This document shows positions 16,242 through 27,500 of a stretch of DNA of 64,000 nt, in pieces; position 1 is the first letter of the stretch; the number at the start of each line of letters is the position of its first letter. The position numbers and the translations under genes are program-made. A model generated the notes under the pieces. That model had not been told where the DNA came from and made no database searches. It saw only the letters and a list, made by a program, of their open reading frames with translations. The DNA is from CAZVFX01 sp964626565 (GTDB taxonomy: Bacteria > Myxococcota_A > UBA9042 > CAIXZC01): the NCBI GenBank assembly GCA_964626565.1, contig CAZVFX010000015.1, forward strand, positions 1 to 64,000, given 5' to 3'.

Positions 16242-17228
16242 CTACCGCTGCGCCAGACCGTCTTCGACGATAAGCATGGCGGTGCCGTCAACGTAGTGTA
16301 CAGTAATTGTCGGTTCCTTGAAAAGAAAGTCCCGATGGGTCTTCGACCGGTTACGACCGCCGGGCATCTCTTCATTGTTGCCAAAGGCCACGTGGGCCGT
16401 CCGGAATGCCTTCTCATCCTCGAGGAGGTTGCCGGTGAGCCGGGCTCCCGGGTTGATGCCGATGCCGAACTCTCCCACCACCTTCGCCTCGTCATCAATG
16501 GCCAGCAGTTCTTCCACCCTCTCCTTGAACGCTCCGTCGGGGCAGTCCACAGCCTGCACCCGGCCCTGTTCGATGGAAATGCGAACGGGCGCCGGCACCT
16601 GTCCGAGGTCCCCGATGGAACCATCGCAAACCAGCACTCCTTCGCCCAGCGTTTCTACCGGTGCGCACCAGATCTCCCCGCAGGGGAGGTTGCCCAGACC
16701 CCCGGGGCCGATCGCCACGTCGGTGTCGAATGCCCGGCCTTCTATGTACAGGGTCAAATCGGTGCCGCCCGGCGCCGAGACCCTGGCATAAGAAGCATTT
16801 CTGAGACTTGCGATAAGGGCGGTGGCTTTCTCCTGAATCGCACCGAAATCCACGTCCATGGGCCCGCCCACCATCATGCTCTCGGTAATCCCGGGCGCAT
16901 GTCCCACGCGCCGTTTGCCGTCGGCAAGGGTGCGGATCAGGTTGATGCGGAACGGGGTCTCCTCCGCAAAAGCGGAGAAGCAGTTCACAGCCACGACAGC
17001 GGGGCCGATGGCCGCGGCCAACCCGTCCGGCAACGAGGACAGCGGGCGGGCATCGCCAGGTAATACAAACAGATTTGCCTTGGCGCCAAGCCTCTCCGCC
17101 GCGGCCACAAACGCCTCGCCGATGGGTCGTTTGTCATCATCAGTAATGGCGAGAAAGTTCTCGCCTTCCTGCAAACTCAAGACGTGCTGGAGAGAGCTTA
17201 CTGCGCTGAGGGTCATCGCTTCGGTCAT
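16242..17228 (-). CDS. M29-type metallo-aminopeptidase
   Basis: A 328-residue peptidase related to the AmpS/PepS (M29) family, which removes N-terminal residues using two metal ions. Recognisable blocks are NLPCGE (180-185), GEFGIGINPGA (252-262, Glu253 a likely ligand), HVAFGNN (His279) and THRDFLF (His298 and Asp300). It is shorter than many family members (about 370-410), mostly at the N-terminus. It has no signal peptide, so it acts in the cytoplasm. The gene begins four bases downstream of the OPT transporter stop. Transporter plus aminopeptidase suggests import of short peptides and their hydrolysis as a nutrient route. Confidence 0.83.
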   Translation of the reverse strand: MTEAMTLSAVSSLQHVLSLQEGENFLAITDDDKRPIGEAFVAAAERLGAKANLFVLPGDARPLSSLPDGLAAAIGPAVVAVNCFSAFAEETPFRINLIRTLADGKRRVGHAPGITESMMVGGPMDVDFGAIQEKATALIASLRNASYARVSAPGGTDLTLYIEGRAFDTDVAIGPGGLGNLPCGEIWCAPVETLGEGVLVCDGSIGDLGQVPAPVRISIEQGRVQAVDCPDGAFKERVEELLAIDDEAKVVGEFGIGINPGARLTGNLLEDEKAFRTAHVAFGNNEEMPGGRNRSKTHRDFLFKEPTITVHYVDGTAMLIVEDGLAQR

Positions 17229-17232
17229 TCGC

Positions 17233-19410
17233 CTATTCTCCCTTGGCTTCCAATTCGTCTTCTTCCTTTATCTGCATGTTAGCGCCCCATTTGGCCAGCA
17301 GGAAGGTTGCAACCATGAGAACGAGGAACATCACAAGGCCGAGGAACTGGCCGGTGAAGCCTTCGTACCAGGCGGCCGCCTTATCACTCAAGATCACTTC
17401 GCCGGTTTTTGACACGGTTTCGGAGAACTCGACCCCGATACTAAGGTGCTGAACAAAGAAACCGGTTTGCTTCAGGCGCAGCACCGCGGACAGGATGCCG
17501 AAGATGGCCGCGCCGGCCATCATCCCTGACGCGATAAGCAACCCCTGGTTGTTGCGGGCTTGCTTGACCCTGTCACTCTTGCCGCTCCTGGCCACCAGCC
17601 AGGCTGCAAAGCCACCTGCCAACTGCACGGAGGTAAGGGAAATGGGAAGGTACATGCCCAATGCGAAAGCGAGAGTGGGGATGCCGGCCATGGTCGCCAG
17701 AATCGCGATGAGTCCGCCCAATGCGTAGAGCAGGTAGGGCTGAGCGCCGCCCGTCATCAAACCTTTGACCACGGCAGCAATCATGTTGGCCTGGGGTGCC
17801 GGAAGCACTTCTTCGTTGGAGATGGTGGTTCCCGGAATCAGGAAGTGGTAGCCCGAGTCCATCACCGGAATAACAACGGCTACTACCAGTGCGGCTACCG
17901 CGAGCCCCAAGAACTTCCAGATCTGCTGGTTCCTGGGGGTAGCACCTACCCAGTAGCCGATTTTGAAGTCGGAAATGAGGGCTCCGGAGGTGGACAGAGC
18001 GGTACACACCGCAGTGCCGATAATGAGAGCCACGAAAATGCCTGCCGAACCGAACAGTCCTACGCCAGCCATGACCAGAGAGCTCAGCACCACTGTCACG
18101 AGGGTCATGCCTGATACCGGGTTCACGCCCACAATGGCGATAGCTTCCGCGGCCACCGGCGTAAACAGGAAGCAAAGCAGGAAGGCGATAAGCATACCGA
18201 TTACGGAATAGAGCACGCTGGCGCCGGTACTGTAGCCGCCTACCTGGAGGCAGACGACGAAGAAAAGCACACCCATGAGGATGGTGGCGATAAGCTGAAT
18301 GAGCAGTACGTTGGCCGGCTTCATATCCCATGCGGTACGCAGCGGGGTCTCATTGTCGCCGCCTTTCTTGCCGATCCCCTTGAAACCCAGGGACAGGGAA
18401 CCAACGATGATCTTGCCCATGCGGATGAGGCCGATGACTCCGGCCACTGCAATGGCGCCGATGCCGATGGGCTTGACGAAGATGCCGAAGATGTCCGAGG
18501 CGCCCATCTGCTGGAAAGTAGTGATCCTCGACGGGACGTCGGCCCCGATGTAGGTGAAAATGGCGGAGCAGGCGTCCGCGTCCAGATGCTGCCCGAACAG
18601 GTGAATCATTGGCACCATCACCAGGTACGCCAGCACTGAGCCGGAGAAAATGATGGCCGCATATTTGAGCCCGATGATATATCCCAGGCCGAACAGGGCC
18701 GCGATGGCCTGGCCCTTCAACTCAAGGCGGAAATTGTACAACCATTCGCCGGCACCCTTGAACAGCGTCTTCGTGGTGAGCGCGGGATTCCAAGCGTGGA
18801 ATGCCTCCACCAGGAAGTCGAAGAGTCCACCAAGTGCGAAGGAGGAAAGCAGGATCTTGCCGGCGCCCCCTCCTGCTGACTCGCCGGACACGAGGATCTC
18901 CGTAGTGGCGGTCCCTTCCGGGAAAGGAAGTTCGCCGTGACGGTCGGCAACGAAATACTTGCGCAACGGGATGATGAGCACAACACCCAGTGATCCGCCG
19001 ATGAAGCAGGCGAGGAAAATCTGCCACCACTCCACGTCGGGAATCTGGTTGATGTAGAGGGCGGGAATCACGAACGCCGCACCAGCCGCGACCACACCGG
19101 AAGCCTGGCCGATAGACTGGACAATGACGTTTTCGAGAATCGTACTCTTCGTCTTCTTCATGCGCCCGAAGAAGATGGCCGCCACCGCGATGGGGATGGC
19201 CGCCTCGATGCCACTTCCCGCTCTCAGCGCGATGTATACGCAAGCAGCAGAGAAAATGGCGGTGAGGATAAGTGCCCACATGAGGGACCACGAGGTTACC
19301 TCCCCCATCTTGCTTGACGCCGGAACGATAGGTTCGTACTTCTCCCCCGGCTTGAGTTTCCGGTAAGCATTCTCCGGCAATAATCTTCCCTTAGACGGCG
19401 GTGCTTCCAT
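17233..19410 (-). CDS. OPT family oligopeptide transporter
   Basis: A 725-residue inner-membrane protein with about 14-16 hydrophobic helices. Family features include an N-terminal cytoplasmic segment ending SWSLMWALILTAIFSAACVYIALR, the GLLGxxFGVVLIIPLRKYFV-type region (here GGSLGVVLIIPLRKYFV), a FPEGTATTEIL motif, and IGVGAIAVAG-like Gly-rich helices. OPT proteins of bacteria import small peptides or peptide-metal complexes with protons. GGGAGGGG precedes the ATG. It is the first gene of the minus-strand run that continues through the aminopeptidase and nadA. Substrate cannot be read from sequence. Confidence 0.93.
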   Translation of the reverse strand: MEAPPSKGRLLPENAYRKLKPGEKYEPIVPASSKMGEVTSWSLMWALILTAIFSAACVYIALRAGSGIEAAIPIAVAAIFFGRMKKTKSTILENVIVQSIGQASGVVAAGAAFVIPALYINQIPDVEWWQIFLACFIGGSLGVVLIIPLRKYFVADRHGELPFPEGTATTEILVSGESAGGGAGKILLSSFALGGLFDFLVEAFHAWNPALTTKTLFKGAGEWLYNFRLELKGQAIAALFGLGYIIGLKYAAIIFSGSVLAYLVMVPMIHLFGQHLDADACSAIFTYIGADVPSRITTFQQMGASDIFGIFVKPIGIGAIAVAGVIGLIRMGKIIVGSLSLGFKGIGKKGGDNETPLRTAWDMKPANVLLIQLIATILMGVLFFVVCLQVGGYSTGASVLYSVIGMLIAFLLCFLFTPVAAEAIAIVGVNPVSGMTLVTVVLSSLVMAGVGLFGSAGIFVALIIGTAVCTALSTSGALISDFKIGYWVGATPRNQQIWKFLGLAVAALVVAVVIPVMDSGYHFLIPGTTISNEEVLPAPQANMIAAVVKGLMTGGAQPYLLYALGGLIAILATMAGIPTLAFALGMYLPISLTSVQLAGGFAAWLVARSGKSDRVKQARNNQGLLIASGMMAGAAIFGILSAVLRLKQTGFFVQHLSIGVEFSETVSKTGEVILSDKAAAWYEGFTGQFLGLVMFLVLMVATFLLAKWGANMQIKEEDELEAKGE

Positions 19411-19503
19411 GATTCACCCCTCCCTAACAATCCATACTGTCAGACTAACGCGGGCGTTATATTTCTATGGGCCGTTGTTTTAAGTCAAGACAAAACTAGA
19501 AAC

Positions 19504-19578
19504 AGGCGTAAAGGCGTGGAGACGTGAAGGCGTGAAGGTACGGCTACCGCGGCGGTCATTGCCTCCAGGCCTCCAAGC
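19504..19578. repeat. Short GGCGTGA-like tandem repeat between genes
   Basis: The gap between the OPT gene and the next lipoprotein contains four degenerate copies of AGGCGTGA (19504-19540), followed by GCCTCCAGGCCTCCAAGCC just before the lipoprotein stop. No gene or clear terminator is seen. Such simple intergenic repeats may be transcription-end or dispersed repeat elements; their function is unknown. Confidence 0.5.
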
Positions 19579-21390
19579 CTAATTACAGGCCTGGTCGGTC
19601 ATGCAAGGGCCCCAGACGTAGTCGTTGTCGCACAGACCCTGGCACACCTGGGTGCCGGCCTTGACTGGGCCGGAAGGCGTGTCGCAGTGCGTTTCGCACG
19701 GGCGGGATTGCTCGGGTACGTTACACGCGTCACCCTCGCCCAGGCACAGGTCCGGGCATTCCCCGGGGCCCCAGCCGCTGTAGAAGCTCACCGGGCAGTT
19801 AACTCCCAGCGGCTTGAAGCAGGTCATGGTGCCCGTCTTGTTGGTGCCGTCCAGGCACTGGTACGAAGTGGGCGTGGCGCTGCCGTTCGGGCACTGAGCG
19901 GAGAGCACGTCGCACTGCATCTTTGTGACGCAGTTGCTCCAGGCGCCGTTGCCACACGTTTCGATGCCCATGATGAGCGCGGAGTTGCCGCCCAGGCAGT
20001 CGGCCGGATAATCCTGGGAGCACTCCACCCAACAGCGACGCTTCTCTCCGTTGACGCAGCCATCGACGCACGTGCCGGCTTCGCAAACTTTGAACTGGCC
20101 GCAGGAAATGCCGTCCGTTTCGTCTTCCCAGGTGCAGCCGATGATCGGATCGCACAAGTCTTTGGTGCACGGGTTGCCATCAGCGCACGCAAAGTCTTCT
20201 ACTCCCACGCACTGGCCGCCGCTACAAGTATCCGGGTCGGTGCAGATGTCTCCATCGTCGCAAGACGTCCCGTCCGCCACGGCTGAATGGGTGCACTCCC
20301 CGTCCTGACAGGAGTCCACCGTGCACTGGTCACCGTCGTCATCGCAGGGCAAGCCGTTGGCTACGTTCTCATAGACGCAGCCCACAACCGGGTCGCAGGA
20401 GTCGATGGTACAGACGCTGACATCGTCGCACGCCGACTCATCATCGCCCGCACACACACCGCCGGTGCACTGATCGTTATCGGTGCAGATGTTCTCATCG
20501 TCGCACGGAGTTCCATCCTCGGCCTCGTCCAGGAAGCACCCCCCTTCGTCACAACCCACAATGTGGCAGTCGTCGGGCGGGGCGCCGCAGTCGATGACCT
20601 GGGATGGGTCGACCTTGCAGGTGTTGTCCTCACAAACCATGGCTCCGTTGCAGGGGTCGAAGTCTTCGGGTGGCTCGCAGTCATCATCCTCTTTGCACTC
20701 ACATGAAAATTCACCCGGCTGGCACTCCCCGTCCCCGCATTTATCGTCGCCGGTGCACTCGTCCCCATCGTCGCAGGGTTCGGTATTGTCCGCGGTCACG
20801 CACCCCTTGTCCACCGCGCACGCGTCGTCGGTGCAGGGGTTCTCATCATCGCACGGGGTCCCTTCGTCAAATGCCCAGCAGCCGTTCTCGCCCAGGACGC
20901 ACTGGTGCAGCACCTTGATACCGGTGCACTGGAAGTCGCCATCGGCGCACTCGTCGGTACAACCCCCGTCAACGGGGTTAACCTGGTCGGCCAACACGTC
21001 CGCCAATACGTCCACCACCGGCTCGCAAGCGGTGCCGTCGGCGTTGCATCCCCCGGCGCACTCCTCTATGGGTGTTGGATTGGGATTGTCGAAATTGCAA
21101 AGATAAACCTTGCCGTCCTGACAGAACTGCTCATCCGGCGTGCACGCCGACGCTTCACCGCGGGCATCAAATCCAGCAAGGCTCACGCACTCTCCGGCGC
21201 TGCACTGCTCTTCACACTCCTGGACCAGCACGGAATTGGTGCCGTCAGTGGTGCACTTGCGCACCGTGTTGCCTTCACAGTAATAGGCCTCCGGCTGACA
21301 CTGCTCGTTCTTCGCATCCGATGAACAAGCGAAGCAGATCATCGCCAGCAGGGCCAGGGTCGTACAAGAGAATGCAAATCGCAGTTTCAT
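19579..21390 (-). CDS. Cys-rich EGF/Dickkopf-like repeat lipoprotein
   Basis: A 603-residue lipoprotein with a signal peptide ending ICFAC. Residues about 30-130 have two short Cys knots ending in GGCNADG. The middle carries about eight tandem modules of the type CDDGDxCTxxDxC-x-GGxC, seen as PCDDENPCTDDACAV, SCDDGDICTDPDTC and similar. These are acidic, disulfide-bonded, Ca-binding-like repeats common in myxobacterial surface proteins. The C-terminal 180 residues are a different Cys-rich domain (RRCWVECSQDYPADC, then QVCQGLCDNDYVWGPC). Both intergenic flanks carry simple tandem repeats. A surface or stalk-like role is inferred; no enzyme motif is present. Confidence 0.78.
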   Translation of the reverse strand: MKLRFAFSCTTLALLAMICFACSSDAKNEQCQPEAYYCEGNTVRKCTTDGTNSVLVQECEEQCSAGECVSLAGFDARGEASACTPDEQFCQDGKVYLCNFDNPNPTPIEECAGGCNADGTACEPVVDVLADVLADQVNPVDGGCTDECADGDFQCTGIKVLHQCVLGENGCWAFDEGTPCDDENPCTDDACAVDKGCVTADNTEPCDDGDECTGDDKCGDGECQPGEFSCECKEDDDCEPPEDFDPCNGAMVCEDNTCKVDPSQVIDCGAPPDDCHIVGCDEGGCFLDEAEDGTPCDDENICTDNDQCTGGVCAGDDESACDDVSVCTIDSCDPVVGCVYENVANGLPCDDDGDQCTVDSCQDGECTHSAVADGTSCDDGDICTDPDTCSGGQCVGVEDFACADGNPCTKDLCDPIIGCTWEDETDGISCGQFKVCEAGTCVDGCVNGEKRRCWVECSQDYPADCLGGNSALIMGIETCGNGAWSNCVTKMQCDVLSAQCPNGSATPTSYQCLDGTNKTGTMTCFKPLGVNCPVSFYSGWGPGECPDLCLGEGDACNVPEQSRPCETHCDTPSGPVKAGTQVCQGLCDNDYVWGPCMTDQACN

Positions 21391-21442
21391 ACCTCACCTC
21401 CACCATCGACAGCAATGGCCAGAGTCTACCACCGAAGGCCAA

Positions 21443-21490
21443 GAATTGAAAATTGGTAATTGAGAATTGAAAATTGGTAATTGAAAATTG
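21443..21490. repeat. AT-rich 21-bp tandem repeat
   Basis: A perfect 19-base duplicate occupies 21443-21461 and 21464-21482, with a partial third copy to 21490. The unit is GAATTGAAAATTGGTAATT with a two-base separator. It is strikingly AT-rich in this GC-rich sequence and lies between two lipoprotein genes. It is not CRISPR: the separators are only two bases. Confidence 0.75.
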
Positions 21491-21509
21491 TCGTTTGGTG
21501 TTCTCTGCT

Positions 21510-24500
21510 CTACTGGGAAACGTTGATATACAACCGGTCCTGGCCGCTGTTAACCACAAACGCGTCGATGTCACCGTCACCGTCGAAGTCGCCCGTAGCA
21601 ACGCCACGGCAGTAGTCGTCGTCCCAGGGCAGATTTTCACTGCGGTCTTCGAAGCTACCTTCTCCGATGTTGAGGAAGAGCTGGTTCTTCTGGTCGTAGC
21701 TCACGGAGAAGATATCGGGGAGGCCGTCGCCGTCGTAATCGCCCACCGAGGAATCATGAGACTGCATACTTACCGTAGGCAGGTTCGACGTCGTTACGTC
21801 CGCAAATTTATGGTCGATCTCCTGCAGGTGCATGCGGTCCTGGCCCCAGTTGGTGACGTAGATGTCCAGGTCGCCGTCCATGTCGAAGTCGTCCGCGTGA
21901 ACCCTGCGGGTGTCATCCCCGATGGAAGGCAGGTGCGAAACCGTGACGTCGATGAAACCCTCTTCCGGGTCGCCCAGGAAGAAGGCATTCTGCTGGTTCG
22001 AATAGCGCCCCAGATACATATCCACATCGCCGTCCTGGTCGAAGTCCACAATCGCGGCGTCCCAGGCGTATTTGTGGTGGTCGGTGAGCCAGGTGTTGGT
22101 CTGATTGAAGAAGTACACCGAGTCTTCATCAAAGGGGTCGCCACCGTTGATGAGGATCATGTAACGTGCGTTCCACCCATAGCAACTCCCATGGCGGCCG
22201 CCCGCAAACAGGTCTTGCTTGCCGTCGCCGTTGATGTCCGCAGCCTTCAGGAACAGGTAGGAGTGGTCCGAGCTGTACGGGATGTTGGCCTCGTCGACCT
22301 CGGTGTAGTACCCTTCGCCGTCGTTTAGGAACACCCTGATGCGCCGCACTTCAGCGCTGTACCCGGCGCAGTAGTCCCAACCGTTCTCCGCTACGTCCAG
22401 GTCCCCATCGCCGTCGATGTCGACAATCTCGACATTGTTGAGGTGGAAAGCCATCTCCTCCTCGGTCTCGGGCATGCGGGCTTCTGTTTCGTCGTAGAAA
22501 TTGCCGTCGCCATCGTTGACGTAGACCATAAGACGCTTGGCATAACGGTTGGCCCGGATGAGGTCCAGGTCCCCGTCCTCATCGATGTCGGTGGCCCTGA
22601 TGTCGTAGGTGTTGTCAAACAACTCCGGAAAACCGTGCTGGGTGTTGAACGAGAAGTTGCCCACGCCCACGCGATTGGCGTCGTCATACCACTCCACCGG
22701 GCCGGCAAAACCGTTATTCATTAGCAGTTGGTCCTGCTGGTTCTTGTTGACCAGATACATGTCGGGCAGCAGGTCGCCGTCCAGATCTCCGATCGAGATA
22801 TCTCTGGTATCGGTCATACGCTCAGGCACGACATCTTCGGCCAGTGAAATGGCGCCGCTGCCGCCGTTGTTCAAATCGTTGATGTAGACTCTTATCCAGC
22901 GCAAGTCCCCGTCCTTGACCTCGGCGATGAAGTCAAGGTCACCGTCGATGTCGACGTCCGTGGGGTTGAGCTTGTGAATCCACGGGTTCTCTTCGTCCTG
23001 AGGCCAGTGGGCAAGATCATCTTTTTCAAAGTTGCCCCCGTAGTTCATGTAGACTCTCACCTGCTGCCCCCAGTTTGCCACGATGGCGTCGGCGAAGCCG
23101 TTGAGGTCGAGGTCGATGAGAGAGACCCAGGTGGTATCGAATCCGGAGATGGGGAAGTTCTTGCCCGGGCCGTACTGGGCGTCGGCAAAGCCCCACGGCT
23201 CACATTTGGGCAATTCCGATTCGCAAACGAAGTAACGATTTTCAGTGCATTCCCGATCGTTCCAGCAGCCGTTGCTTCCCCACCTGATGACCGCGCAGTC
23301 TGCGTCCGCCGAGGCGTTGGGCTCGCCACCGCACCAGTAGGTGTAGTCCGAGTCGCCGCCTTCCCATTCCCAGTTGCCTTCCGACTCAATGTCGTTGTGA
23401 GCGATCCAGTAGTAGTAACCGATCTTGGAATTGACGAAAGTCTGCTCCGCTGAATCGTTGATCACCGCCAGGGTGTAGCCCTGTTCTTCGCAGTAGGACT
23501 TGGCGTCTTCCCAGGTCTTGGCCAGGTCGCACCTGAGATACAGATGATCGTTGAACTCGTACTGGGAGCACGACTTCGGCTTCTCGGAGCACACCGGCGG
23601 GTAATCCTTGTTGTTGCAGTTGTTGTAGTAGAGGCGGTTCTGCATGGCCGAGCCGTTGGCCAGAATGAGGTCAACGTCGCCGTCGAGGTCCACGTCGGCC
23701 GCGCCAGCCATACGCGTGTACTCGTAGTGAGCGGGCAAAGCGTCGGTGGTGTAGTGGGTAAACCCGCCGTCCCCATTGTTGACCAGGATTCGGTTCGGAC
23801 GACTGGCCGAAGTTGAATAGGTGGCCACAAAAATGTCCAGGTATCCGTCGCAGTTGAAGTCAGCCACGGTGAGACCCTGCGCCTCTCCATAGATCTGCCC
23901 CTTGTCCTCCCAGGGCCCGAAGGTGCCGTCGCCGTTGTTGCGCTGCAGGGCCAGGCGGTCGCTGCGGCGCATCACGATATCGATATCACCGTCACCGTCG
24001 AAGTCACCGTGACGCACATGGGTGTTGGATGTGTAGGTGGTTTCCCCAGCCTTTTCGAACCAGCCGGCAAAGCCGAACGCCTCGTTTTCCGAATTGGCAA
24101 ACACTTCGCCCGGTTCGCCGCTGGCGCGGAACACCAGGACATCCAGGAGTCCATCGTTGTTGTAGTCGGCTATGTCCGACGTATGGTCGTTGCGATTGTC
24201 AATGGGCAGCCTCATGCCGCTGAGCACGAAAACGCCTCCCGAAGTATATCCGAACGCGTCTTCTGCCGTCACCGTGTCCGGGTCGTCCGGAGCTGACGGA
24301 TTGACCAGCATAACGTCCACCAGGCCGGGTTGGTTGTCAGGTGCAGGCGGCACCACCGTATGAATCAGGGTCGGGCCCAGGTACTCGACATCAAGGCCTT
24401 CTTCCCAGTTGGGCTCTTTGCCAAAGTACGGCTTGACGCCCGCCTTGAAACCTTTGCCGGAAATACTAACCTCAACGCCTCCTTCCAGCGGCGACCGGGT

Positions 24501-27500
24501 GGGGTTCACCGCGACAAAACCGAGGGGCGGCAGTGACTGTGCCTCGGTATACTCAAAGCCGTTGTTGGCGATGATCTCCTGCTGGTTGGTGTTCACAACC
24601 CTCACATCAACGACGCCAGGGTCGTGGGGCGGGGCGATGCAGGAGATCATGGTCCCCATGTTCTTCACCACCGGATTGGTAGCCTGGGTCCAGTCTCCGT
24701 CCACTCCGAAGTATACCTGGGCTCCGTCCATGAAGCCGGTGCCGACCACCGAAACGACGAAGCCGCCGTTACCCGGTCCATAGGATGGAATAACGAAGTT
24801 GATCACCGGCGGCGGGGCCGGCGGCACGTAAACGAACGCCTCAGCAAGGGAGTCGGTCTGGCCGTCGGGGTTCTCAACCTCTATGGCTGAGGGGCCCTCG
24901 CCTGGCGGAGTGGTGAAGATTATGATGGTTGAACTCACCACGTTGGTGTCCTCCAGCGGCACTTCTACATCGCCGATGTACACCTTGGAAGCGGGGTCGC
25001 CGGGTTCGAAGTAGGTGCCTTCGATGGTCACCTGGGTGCCCCCTTCGTCCGGTCCGGAGGTAGGATAAACCTTGTCGATGTGAGGCGCCTCGAGATAGGT
25101 GAAGGCCTCGCCGAGACCGTCGATGGTGCCGTCGGGATTCTCCACCGAAACGTCGACCACTCCGTCCACGCCCGCAGGTGAAACCGCCAGAATCTCGGCT
25201 GCAGACAATACCGTAACGTCATCACTTTCAGCATCGCCGAAGAACACCTTGATTCCCGCCTGGAAACCTGACCCGGCCAGGGTCACTTCGGTACCGCCGA
25301 CGGCAGGCCCGCTCTCCGGCGCGATGGCGTCGAGAACCGGCGGTTCGTTGAAGTAGAACGCAGAGCCGATAAACGCCTTCTGTCCGTCCGGGTTTATGAC
25401 GCCGATATCGACGAAACCGGGGCTGTGGGCCGGAGTTGCGAAAGTAATAGTGGTTTCGGTGAGTTCACTGATCTGCTGGTCCAGCACCTTCTCGCAACCG
25501 ACCTCCGCCGCGAAATCGGTGCAGATGTGTACTGCCGAGCGCTCGGACGGCAAATTACCAAAGAAGAACCCCTCGCCGGTGATGGTAACGTCGTCACCCC
25601 CCTGAGGCGACCCGGAGCCGGGCTCCACCGACAAGACGGCCGGCGGCGGTACAAACGCAAATGCGTCGGGCAGCATCGCGATCTGGCCATCGGGGTTGAG
25701 CAACGTCACTTCCACCGAACCGGCCTCATGAGGCGGAGTCACCACCTGCAGCGCGGTGTCGGACGTGAAAACAACATCCAGCGCCTTAGCGTTTCCGAAG
25801 AAGACTTCCGCCCCTTCCTGAAAGTCTTTGCCCGTCACAACGGACACAGTGTTGCCTGCGGTGGGACCGCTTTCCGGGAGCAGACCAAAGATCGTGGGAG
25901 GCGGCATCAGGTCTTCATCGGCAATGTAGGTGAAGGCCTCGGGCAACGAAGTCGATTTGCCGCCGGCTGAGACGAATACCACGTCCACCACTCCAGGCAC
26001 TGCCGGGGGCGATTCAAAAACTACCGAGGTGTCGGAAATAGATACGTAGTCGGTGACCGGAGCGTCTCCGAGGAGCACCGCACCGGGGTCACCCAGTTGT
26101 TCACCGGTAAGCGTCACCAGGGTACCACCGCCTTCGGGGCCGGAAATCGGGAAAATCGACTCCAGCACCGGTTCTGGACCGCCTGCGGGGAGAAACTCGA
26201 AGGCCTGGGCCAGCGTTGCAGATTGACCGTCGGGATTGGTTACTTCGACATCCACGATCCCCTCAGCCGCCTCGGGCGTGGTCGCCAGCAGCAAGCCCGA
26301 GTCGATGATGGTGATCTCGGCTGCGTCGATACCGCCAAAGGTAAGCGTCAGCCCATCCTCGAAGTTAGCTCCCCACACCGACACGGGAGTACCGCCCTCG
26401 GCAGGCCCCGACGTGGGGGCGAGATCGTAGAGCTCCGGCGACAGCAGGAAGGTGAACCCCGCCTCCTTTGTCCCGCCCTGGCCATCGTCGTTGATTACGG
26501 TCACGTCCACCTCGCCGGGCACTAACGTGGCCGGTGTGGTCACATGGATAATGAGGCTGTTCTCAACGAGAACGTTGGGGGCCGGGGTATCACCGAAGAG
26601 AACTACGGCCTGGGGTTGGAAATTCTGCCCGACGATGGTCACTTCCGTACCACCTTCGACCGGCCCTATCTGAGGCGAAATACTGTCGATCTTGGGTGCG
26701 GGAATGAAGGTATAGCCGTTGACCAGAGAGGCTTCCTGGCCGTCCTCTGCGATGTAGGTCACCGTGGTCGGCCCCGGCTCACCCGCGGGGGTGACCCCTG
26801 AAACCACCGACTCGTTGAGAAAGGTGAATTGGCCCACCGGCTTCATGCCGAGGTAGAGCATACCCTGGGCAGTCAAGTTGGCTCCCGTCACCAGGATCGT
26901 GGTGCCTCCGGCCTCGGGCCCCGAGGCTGGAACTACACCGAACAGTTGGGGCGGCGGTGCGGTAGGCAGCAGGTACGCAAATCCACCGGGCACGGTAACT
27001 CCCTGCCCATCAGGATTGAGTACCGTGACATCGGTTTCGCCCACATCACCGGAGGGGGTCAAAACCAGGAGGTTTCCGGCGTTGATGAAGGAGACGTTCT
27101 GGGCCTGGACTCCACCGAACATCACCTGAGCACCATCCTGGAAATTGGCTCCGATGAGACTTACCACCGTACCACCGGTCACCGGCCCGGATGCGGGAAT
27201 CAGTTCCGCGACCTCCGGCGGCGGAACGATCTGCGGGTCTTCGGAATACTCGAAGGCAAGTTCCAAAATGGCGAAGAGACCCCCCGGATTGACGATCTTG
27301 ACGTCCGCCTTTCCAGGCAGCCCCGGGGGCACCAGGGCAGACGCGGTCTGGTCGCTGAACAGGGTCACCGACTCCGACTTGGAGACCCCGAACCAAACCT
27401 CCATGCCATCCATGAAGTTATTTCCGTACAACACCACTTCCACGCCGCCCTCGGTGGGCCCCTGGCCCGGAACCACGTTTTCCAGTTCCGGCTGTGGAGC

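Noticed and set aside
19411..19503. Sigma-70 promoter for the OPT gene
   Set aside because: A TTGACT is present, but the nearest good -10 is 21 bases away, beyond normal spacing.
21443..21490. CRISPR array
   Set aside because: Only two full copies, separated by two bases; a simple tandem duplication.
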